Source: CAZMXP01 sp964570285 (GTDB taxonomy: Bacteria > Planctomycetota > PLA2). Taken from it: DNA of 64,000 bases. Position numbers and translations under genes: made by a program. Where the stretch lies: assembly GCA_964570285.1 (NCBI GenBank), contig CAZMXP010000027.1, positions 1-64,000 on the forward strand, in the 5' to 3' direction. Position 1 is the first letter of the stretch. Each line of letters starts with the position of its first letter. The notes below the pieces were generated by a model. It ran no database searches, was not told the DNA's origin, and worked only from the letters and a program-made list of their open reading frames with translations. Below are positions 58,842 to 64,000 of this stretch, piece after piece.

Positions 58842-59759
58842 GTGAGCGGGCGTGGCGGGGTGATCGTCGCGGTTCTCGCCGCTTGCGCGAGCCCGGCGCG
58901 CGAGGATCCGTGGCCGGCGCCGGAGGCGGGATCGGAGGTCGTCGGGTATCTCGACGGCAAGCCGATCGCCCTGCAGGAGGTCGCGCGCTACCTTAGATCG
59001 CGCGATCCGGAGGCGTTCTCGCGCAACCTCGAGGCCTACCTCCTCTCGCGGCTGGCGCGCGAGGAGGCGGGGGCGCTCGGCATCGGCGTGGCTCCGGCGG
59101 CGTTGCGACAGGCGACGGAGCGCCGCATCGCCGAGTGGGAAGCTCGGGTCCGGGCCGCCTCGAGGCAGCAGGGCGGCGAGGAGATCGCGCCGGAACTCTG
59201 GCTGGAGCGGGTCTCCGGCCTGTCGATGGCGCGATTCCGGGAGGAGGTCGCGCGACACACCGAGGCCGAACTGCTCGAAGACCGCCTGCTGCGCTACGAG
59301 CAGCGGATCTCCCCGAGCGTGGAGGTCTCGATCCTCGTTGTCGAGGGGATCGCGAAGGCCGAGTCGGCGCTCGCGCGACTCCGCGGCGGCGAGCCCTTTG
59401 TCGCGGTCGCGAAGGACCTCTCGGTCCATGAGAGCGCGAGCGGCGGCGGGCGCATCGACTTCCGGCTGCTCGCGGCCGACCTCTCCGACTCCGCCGTGCG
59501 CGAGGCGCTCTTCGGCCCGGGGGCCCGAGCCGGGCAGACGCCGGGGCCCTTCGCGGCGCCCTCGGCGAAGGGGGAGTTCCAGCAGATCTACCGCATCGAG
59601 GCCCTGCACGCGGCCGACGGCAGGCCCTACGCGGCCCATGAGGAGTCGATCCTGAGAGACCTCGGGAAACGTCCCGTATCCGTGGCAGAATATGAGCGCT
59701 GGCGTCGGCGCATCCTGCTGCGGCACGGATTCACCGCCGCCCCGCCGCCGCGAGAGTAG
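58842..59759 (+). CDS. Parvulin-like (SurA/PrsA-type) lipoprotein
   Basis: From GTG 58842 the product has 305 residues and a short lipoprotein signal (VIVAVLAAC, lipid Cys15); GTG codons at 58824 and 58860 are alternative starts. A SurA-N-like helical region (about 30-160) is followed by a parvulin-type domain (about 165-275): FVAVAKDLSVHESASGGGRIDF matches the usual F..VA...S......GG.l.., and GQTPGPFAAPSAKGEFQQIYRIE matches the closing strands. It would help fold outer-membrane or secreted proteins. Isomerase activity is not certain, as active-site residues of parvulins vary. scpB follows 26 nt later. Confidence 0.75.
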   Translation: MSGRGGVIVAVLAACASPAREDPWPAPEAGSEVVGYLDGKPIALQEVARYLRSRDPEAFSRNLEAYLLSRLAREEAGALGIGVAPAALRQATERRIAEWEARVRAASRQQGGEEIAPELWLERVSGLSMARFREEVARHTEAELLEDRLLRYEQRISPSVEVSILVVEGIAKAESALARLRGGEPFVAVAKDLSVHESASGGGRIDFRLLAADLSDSAVREALFGPGARAGQTPGPFAAPSAKGEFQQIYRIEALHAADGRPYAAHEESILRDLGKRPVSVAEYERWRRRILLRHGFTAAPPPRE

Positions 59760-59785
59760 GACCGAGCACCGATCCGGGAGTCTTG

Positions 59786-60454
59786 ATGATCCAGCGCACG
59801 AGCAGCGACCCCGAACCCGAGGCCCTCCCTGCCGCGCTGTCGCGGTCGAATCTGACCGCGGCGGGGGCGGGCGAGGGTGCGGACGGACCGGTGGCGCCCG
59901 AACCCCTCCCCGCGCCCCTCCCCACCGCCGCCCCGGCGGAAGCTCCGGCCACGGGGCTGTCCGCCCTCGTCGAAGCGATCCTCTTTGTCGCCCGCGAGCC
60001 GCTCTCGACCGGGCGCATCGCCGACGCCGCCGGGGAAGAGGAGAGCGCGGTCGCCGAGGCGATCGCCGAGTTGCGGGGGCGCTACGACGGCAGCGCGAGC
60101 GGCATCCATCTGGTCGAGATCGCGGGCGGGTGGAGGCTGTTGACCAACCCGGCCTGTGCCGAGGCGGTAGCCCGGATCGCGGGCGGCAAGAGCGGCGACC
60201 GGCTCAGTCCCGCCTCCCTCGAGACCCTCGCGATCATCGCCTACAAGCAGCCGGTCAGCCGCGCGGAGATCGAGCGGATCCGCGGCGTGGGGGTGGGGCC
60301 GGTGCTGCGCGGCCTGCTCGAAATCGACCTGATCCGCGTCGCGGGACGCGAAGAGGGGCTCGGGCGGGCGCTGCTCTACGGCACGACGCGCCTCTTCCTC
60401 GACCGCTTCGGCCTTGCCGGCGTCCGCGATCTGCCCGCCTCGCTGGAGATTTGA
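59786..60454 (+). CDS. scpB: Chromosome segregation and condensation protein ScpB
   Basis: A 222-residue protein with the two winged-helix domains of ScpB after a Pro/Ala-rich N-terminus of about 55 residues. Family motifs are SALVEAILFVAREPLS, LSPASLETLAIIAYKQPVSR, IRGVGVGPVLRGLLE and LGRALLYGTTRLFLDRFGL. ScpB binds ScpA and SMC to form the condensin-like complex. ATG 59786 is chosen because GGGAG lies five bases upstream; TTG one codon earlier is less likely. scpA, its usual neighbour, is not in this window; scpB instead lies between two chaperone-like genes. Confidence 0.95.
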   Translation: MIQRTSSDPEPEALPAALSRSNLTAAGAGEGADGPVAPEPLPAPLPTAAPAEAPATGLSALVEAILFVAREPLSTGRIADAAGEEESAVAEAIAELRGRYDGSASGIHLVEIAGGWRLLTNPACAEAVARIAGGKSGDRLSPASLETLAIIAYKQPVSRAEIERIRGVGVGPVLRGLLEIDLIRVAGREEGLGRALLYGTTRLFLDRFGLAGVRDLPASLEI

Positions 60455-60472
60455 GCCGGGAGGGGCCATCGT

Positions 60473-60534
60473 TTGACGGATCGGCGATCCGGGCCGAGAA
60501 TGGGCCGTTTCGCGGCCCGCGATCCGCGGGCCGC
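60473..60534 (+). promoter_or_regulatory. Putative promoter and leader hairpin before the PpiD-like gene
   Basis: TTGACG (60473-60478), 17-nt spacer, GAGAAT (60496-60501). A perfect 10-bp hairpin follows, GCGGCCCGCG (60512-60521) with CGCGGGCCGC (60525-60534), ending 18 nt before ATG 60553. The stem could hinder ribosome access. No Shine-Dalgarno sequence was seen. Confidence 0.4.
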
Positions 60535-60552
60535 CGGCCCGGAATACCCTCC

Positions 60553-62763
60553 ATGCGAAAGCTACGCAGACTCATCGAGCGCAACGAGCGCTGGTTCATG
60601 CTCGGCCTGCTCATCGTCATTCTCGTCATCTTCACGGTTACCGACCAGATCACCGCCGCGCTGAGCGGCCGGGGGGGGGAGGGCCACCTCGACCCGAAGA
60701 CCGTGGCCGGGAGCTTCGATCTTCTCCCGGGCGAGCGCGTCGAGGTGACCTGGGAGCAGTACGAGCAGGCGCGGTCGAAGTACGCCATCTGGCACGGCCT
60801 CTTCTCCGGCGACCGGCAGAGCCGGATCCGTCCCTCGGAGGTCTGGAGGGAGATCCTGCTCTCGGCGGCCGCCGCCCACGAGGGCATCACCGTCTCGAAC
60901 CGCGAACTGGTCACCTTCCTGAAGGCGGCCATCCCTCCGCAGATCTTCGGCGACAGGGAGACCTATGCGCGCCTGATCCGCGAGCAGTTCGGCGGCATCG
61001 GCCTCGCGCAGTTCGAGGAGGCGGTGCGGGCGCACCTGGTCACGGAGCGCGTCCGCATGCTCTACGTCGACGCCTTCAAGCTGGCGCCGCCCGCGTCGCG
61101 CGAGGAAATGGTGAAGCAGTACACGAGCCAGAACATCGAGTTCACCCGCGTAAGCTGGGGGGCGCTCGACGCGGCGCTCTACCTCGGGAAGGCCGAGGAC
61201 GAACTGAAGGCGGACGCCGACCCCGATCGGGCGCTGCGCGCCTTCTTCGAGAGCGATCCGGCCGTGAAGGCCGACACGCAGTTCCGCTTCCGCCACCCCC
61301 GCCGGTGGGCCTTCGAGGTGCTCTACACGATCCATCGCAACCTCCTCACCGACGAGGCCTTCCAGCGCCTGCGCAGCCTCGTGATGCGCGCCTTTCCGGA
61401 GATCGGCCCCGAGCGCTACGAGAGCACGAAGGCGGAGGAAGACGAGTACTTCGGCTTCTACACCGACCGCATCCTCGAGCAGGCGGGGACGAGCCTCGCG
61501 ACGATCAGCGTGCCGCCGCCGCCGGAGGAGCCTCGACCCCCGGGCGAGGAGCCCGGGGACGGGGAGGGCGAGAAGAAGGAGGGCGAGAAGAAGGAGGGGG
61601 AGGCCAAGGAGGGCGGCGAGGTCGAGGTGAAGCCGCCCGGGGGGCCCGATGCCGCCGTCCTCGCCGACTACTACGCGAGGACGAGGTACGCCCGCGGGCT
61701 CGAGATGACGCGCGAGCAGATCAAGCGCGAGATCGCGACGCGGAAGATGTTCGAGGCGATGCACGAGGTCGCGCGCACGGACGAGAAGAAGTCCCTGCGC
61801 GAACTCTACGACCGGCTGAAGAACGTGGACGATCCGGAGCGTCCGGTCTGCGCGACGGAGCCCAACCCCGCCCCGGCGGCGGGCGAGTCGCCGCCCCCCG
61901 GCGGGCCGCTCGTGATCTTCCGCGTCTTCGAGAAGCCCCTCTCGGGCGAGGAGATCGAGGACCTCGCCGACACGGGCATCCGCTTCACGCACAACGTCCG
62001 TGCCCGCATCGTGGGCACCGGCGACAAGGAGTTCCCGAAGCTCGGTTCGAAGGCGGACGTGCTCGGCACCGCCGGGAACGGCCGCATGATCTGGCGCGTG
62101 CTGTCGGTGGAGCAGGAGCGCCGCAAGACCTTCACCGAGCTGACCGACGGCGAGAAGGAGTCCCTGCGCACGGACTTCTACCTGCCCGAGCGCGCGCGCG
62201 CGCGCGCGAAGGAGGCGCTGGAGGGCGTCCGGAAGCAGGCGGAAGAGAGCGGGATGAGCGGCGAGGCGCTGCGCGCCACGCTCGAGGCGATGGGCGCGCG
62301 CTACTTCGAGAACGAGGCCATCACCGCCTCCTACGACCCGCAGGAGGAGCCCGACCGGAAGCGCTACTGGCCCGCCGAGTTCCTGCACATGCGCGATCGC
62401 TATTTCCTCCGCGGCAGTCTCGCGCGCATCCTCGGCAGCGACCGCTCGAAGAACGAGATCAAGCCCGGGTCCTTCCTCGAGGTGCAGGTCGACAGCGCCC
62501 GGACCGACGCGAAGGATCCCGGCGCGGCCTATCTCGTGCTGCTCCTCGACCGGCAGCGGCCGACGGCCGAGTCGATGCCGCTGGCCGAGTTCGACCGCTT
62601 CGTCTTCGTGGAGGCGAAGAGGCGCGAGGCCGAGGACCAGCGGCGGTGGGAGGAAAACCTCGTGCAGCTCCACCGCGACTTCAACATGGAATTCCGCGGG
62701 GAGATGAAAACGCAGATCGAAAACGAGATCTCCCAGCGCGCCGAGGCGGAGAAGCGGCGCTAA
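60553..62763 (+). CDS. PpiD/SurA-N-like membrane-anchored periplasmic protein
   Basis: A 736-residue protein with a PpiD-like start: a basic N-terminus, one membrane helix (about 15-33, WFMLGLLIVILVIFTVTD) and a large periplasmic part with SurA-N-like helices (WREILLSAAAAHEGITVSNREL, AQFEEAVRAHLVTERVRMLY). The middle has an acidic/basic low-complexity linker with KKEGE repeats (about 330-360). The C-terminal half has the PpiD-type MIWRVLSVEQERRKTFTELTD pattern, but no parvulin core with a GG.LG motif was found, so it is probably a chaperone without isomerase activity. It converges on yidD with a 4-nt overlap. A (CG)9 tract lies in it. Confidence 0.7.
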   Translation: MRKLRRLIERNERWFMLGLLIVILVIFTVTDQITAALSGRGGEGHLDPKTVAGSFDLLPGERVEVTWEQYEQARSKYAIWHGLFSGDRQSRIRPSEVWREILLSAAAAHEGITVSNRELVTFLKAAIPPQIFGDRETYARLIREQFGGIGLAQFEEAVRAHLVTERVRMLYVDAFKLAPPASREEMVKQYTSQNIEFTRVSWGALDAALYLGKAEDELKADADPDRALRAFFESDPAVKADTQFRFRHPRRWAFEVLYTIHRNLLTDEAFQRLRSLVMRAFPEIGPERYESTKAEEDEYFGFYTDRILEQAGTSLATISVPPPPEEPRPPGEEPGDGEGEKKEGEKKEGEAKEGGEVEVKPPGGPDAAVLADYYARTRYARGLEMTREQIKREIATRKMFEAMHEVARTDEKKSLRELYDRLKNVDDPERPVCATEPNPAPAAGESPPPGGPLVIFRVFEKPLSGEEIEDLADTGIRFTHNVRARIVGTGDKEFPKLGSKADVLGTAGNGRMIWRVLSVEQERRKTFTELTDGEKESLRTDFYLPERARARAKEALEGVRKQAEESGMSGEALRATLEAMGARYFENEAITASYDPQEEPDRKRYWPAEFLHMRDRYFLRGSLARILGSDRSKNEIKPGSFLEVQVDSARTDAKDPGAAYLVLLLDRQRPTAESMPLAEFDRFVFVEAKRREAEDQRRWEENLVQLHRDFNMEFRGEMKTQIENEISQRAEAEKRR
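62191..62208. repeat. (CG)9 dinucleotide run within coding sequence
   Basis: Eighteen bases of alternating C and G encode Arg-Ala repeats in the PpiD-like protein. This is a possible slippage or Z-DNA site; it is otherwise unremarkable in such GC-rich DNA. Confidence 0.9.
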
Positions 62764-63044
62764 CGGGGGGCGTGGGGGTCCGGCCCCGGGAGACCGTCGC
62801 CACGGGTGGGCGTGGGGCGCCAGCGGCCGCGCTCCGGCACCGGATCGAAGGTGCCGCCGCGGGTGAGGGGGTTGCAGCGGAGCACGCGCCAGGCGCTGAG
62901 CAGGCTGCCCTTGAGCGCACCGTGCCGCTGCAGCGCGGTCCTCGCGTAGCAACTGCAACCCGGCTCGAAGCGGCAGAGCGGGGGGAGCAGCGGGGAGAGC
63001 CAACGCCGGTAGAGATCGACGAGGAAGATCAGCAGCCGGCTCAC
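62760..63044 (-). CDS. yidD: Membrane protein insertion efficiency factor YidD
   Basis: A 94-residue protein matching YidD: LYRRWLSPLLPPLCRFEPGCSCYARTAL, HGALKGSLLSAWRVLRCNPL and GGTFDPVPE. YidD is an amphipathic inner-membrane-associated protein thought to help YidC insert membrane proteins. The C-terminal 20 residues are Arg/Pro-rich. ATG 63044 overlaps the rnpA stop by 4 nt, the usual rnpA-yidD order. yidC, the usual next gene, is absent; the 3' end meets the PpiD-like gene instead. Confidence 0.95.
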   Translation of the reverse strand: MSRLLIFLVDLYRRWLSPLLPPLCRFEPGCSCYARTALQRHGALKGSLLSAWRVLRCNPLTRGGTFDPVPERGRWRPTPTRGDGLPGPDPHAPR

Positions 63045-63454
63045 GCGCGCCGCCTCCGCATGTCGAGAGCCCTGCGCACGAGGAGATCCATCTCGCGGGC
63101 CACCTCGCCGAGGGGAAGCCCCCGCCCGGCTCGCCGCGGCACGAGAATCACGTCGAGCGGCTGCGGAAAGCCGTGGCGCAGGCAGCGGAACGCCTCGCGC
63201 AGGTGGCGCTTCATCCGGTTGCGGTCGTGCGACTTTCCGAACTTGCGCGAGACCGACAGCCCGAGGCGGCTCGCCGGCGGCCGGCGCGGCAGCACGTAGC
63301 AGCCGAAGCGCTCGGAGGAGGCATGGAACCCGCGCGAGTAGACGCGGCGGAACTCCCCGAGCGTCAGGATCCGGTCGCGCTTGGGAAACTCACCCGTGCG
63401 TCCCGGTCGCGCCGTGTGGAACCGCGAGCTGTCGAATGCGTCCGGAGCCGCCAT
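63041..63454 (-). CDS. rnpA: Ribonuclease P protein component
   Basis: A 137-residue basic protein that binds RNase P RNA and helps process tRNA precursors. It has the N-terminal FPKRDRILTLGEFRRVYSRG and the RNR motif SRKFGKSHDRNRMKRHLREAFR. ATG 63454 gives about 25 residues before the conserved part. Longer frames (to 63661) exist, but their N-terminus is low-complexity and would run into the divergent gene's 5' region. A -10-like TATGCT (complement of 63465-63470) lies ten bases upstream of the ATG. rpmH, normally just upstream of rnpA, was looked for and not found. Confidence 0.93.
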   Translation of the reverse strand: MAAPDAFDSSRFHTARPGRTGEFPKRDRILTLGEFRRVYSRGFHASSERFGCYVLPRRPPASRLGLSVSRKFGKSHDRNRMKRHLREAFRCLRHGFPQPLDVILVPRRAGRGLPLGEVAREMDLLVRRALDMRRRRA

Positions 63455-63464
63455 GCGGCGGTCC

Positions 63465-63470
63465 AGCATA
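63465..63470 (-). promoter_or_regulatory. -10-like hexamer 10 nt upstream of the rnpA start
   Basis: On the minus strand this reads TATGCT, with ten bases to the rnpA ATG and no Shine-Dalgarno sequence. No -35 is visible. It is similar in placement to the hexamers before coaD, ridA and oppA. Confidence 0.35.
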
Positions 63471-63567
63471 ATCCAGGGCATGGGAACCGGCCCGCTGCCC
63501 TCTGGCCGAGCGAGGGTGGCCATCGTACGATCGGACGATGTCGTGGCGGGCAGGTTGCCGGCACCGC

Positions 63568-64000
63568 ATGAGACATCTCCTGCTCCTTGGCCTCTTCGGC
63601 CTCCTCTGGGCGGCCTGTGCCTCCACCCCCGTCGAGAAGGAAGGCGAGGCCCCTTCGCCATCCCCTGCGGCCCCCTCCGTCCCCGAAAGCCCCGTCCTAC
63701 CCCCCCCCGCGGCCCCCCCGGAATCGCCCGCCTGGGCCGACGTCGACCTGCCCGCGTGGGTCGCCCCGCCGTCGCCGGCGTTGCTGACCGAGATCATCGA
63801 GCAGACGGGCCGGCTCACTTCGGAGGACTTCGCGGAGCATGCGAGGGCCGCCCGCCGGCTTGTCGCGATCGGCAGCGTGGCTGTCCCCTTCCTCGGTAGT
63901 TTCGGAGACCGCGAGGTGGAGGAGAAGGGGGCGCGGGGGCGCGCCCGCCTCGTGCTGGCGCCGATCTTCCGCCGGATGGAGCCCGCCGAGGTCGGCCTGT
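63568..64000 (+). CDS. Lipoprotein of unknown function, 3' end outside the window
   Basis: ATG 63568 opens a lipoprotein signal (MRHLLLLGLFGLLWAAC, lipid Cys17), a Pro/Ser/Ala-rich linker of about 50 residues (VPESPVLPPPAAPPESP) and the start of a helical domain (LLTEIIEQTGRLTSEDFAEH, ARRLVAIGSVAVPFLG) resembling a HEAT-type repeat. The frame stays open to the window edge, so at least 144 residues are encoded. A -10-like TACGAT lies at 63526-63531. It is divergent from rnpA. No function can be assigned. Confidence 0.8.
   Translation, partial: MRHLLLLGLFGLLWAACASTPVEKEGEAPSPSPAAPSVPESPVLPPPAAPPESPAWADVDLPAWVAPPSPALLTEIIEQTGRLTSEDFAEHARAARRLVAIGSVAVPFLGSFGDREVEEKGARGRARLVLAPIFRRMEPAEVGL

Noticed and set aside
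60671..60678. Run of eight G as a phase-variation switch in the PpiD-like gene
   Set aside because: Runs of this length are common in this GC-rich window and the frame is intact; there is no sign of alternative frames being used.
63455..63661. Longer rnpA start giving 206 residues
   Set aside because: The extra N-terminus is low-complexity, would overlap the divergent lipoprotein's signal-peptide region, and RnpA is normally 110-140 residues.

Overview
The window is GC-rich DNA (about 70% G+C by eye) from a diderm bacterium, most likely a member of the Planctomycetota or a close relative. The pointers are indirect: Sec-exported TPR proteins, FHA-domain signalling, paired ExbD genes, fused PilM/PilN, N-terminally extended lipoprotein secretins, an LptD-like barrel and a sulfatase-fold protein. 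No rRNA, tRNA, CRISPR array or intact insertion sequence was seen. Genes are dense, mostly on the + strand, and many are coupled by 1-8 nt overlaps.

Layout. (1) 3-2471: end of an oligopeptide-ABC ATPase gene, murJ, rpoZ. (2) 2576-7187, minus strand: comEC, an exported HEAT-repeat/cyclophilin fusion and a 60-residue membrane protein. (3) 7248-12016: an exported M28 peptidase with PDZ domain, an LptD-like barrel and coaD. (4) 12228-20691: a complete oligopeptide ABC transporter (A-B-C-D-F) running into ridA, a DHH phosphoesterase (NrnA type) and a family 4 uracil-DNA glycosylase. (5) 20918-34808: two lipoprotein secretins flanking two exported TPR proteins, an ExbB-ExbD-ExbD motor and a sulfatase-fold protein. 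(6) 34891-42607: HAD phosphatase, GT2, methyltransferase, asparagine synthetase and a TMTC-like GT-C/TPR protein, which looks like a glycan-modification operon. (7) 42681-44627: an FHA-GAF-AAA+ sigma-54 activator, then a decayed IS end. (8) 45249-58777: a type II secretion/type IV pilus-like operon with a double-FHA membrane protein, PilM-PilN fusion, PilO-like protein, giant TPR protein, four pseudopilins (one carrying a LamG-like domain) and two exported proteins. (9) 58842-62763: parvulin-like lipoprotein, scpB, PpiD/SurA-like membrane protein. (10) Minus strand: rnpA-yidD, then a divergent lipoprotein gene cut by the window end.

How it may fit together. Regions 5, 7 and 8 can be read as parts of one envelope machine. 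The operon in region 8 supplies an inner-membrane platform and pseudopilus but has no ATPase, polytopic platform protein, prepilin peptidase or secretin. The two secretins lie 10-24 kb upstream beside a proton-driven ExbBD motor and periplasmic TPR proteins. A sigma-54 activator lies next to a -24/-12-like promoter ahead of region 8. The glycan cluster between them could modify an exported or pilin-like substrate. The functional linkage is inference; the gene families and their order are read from the sequence. Interesting local details are a nine-copy Cys-Ala-Glu-Pro repeat in secretin A, TTCGAA-centred palindromes on both sides of exbB-exbD-exbD, an intrinsic-terminator hairpin inside the apparent 5' coding region of the sulfatase-fold gene, and several start codons preceded at 6-11 nt by a -10-like hexamer.
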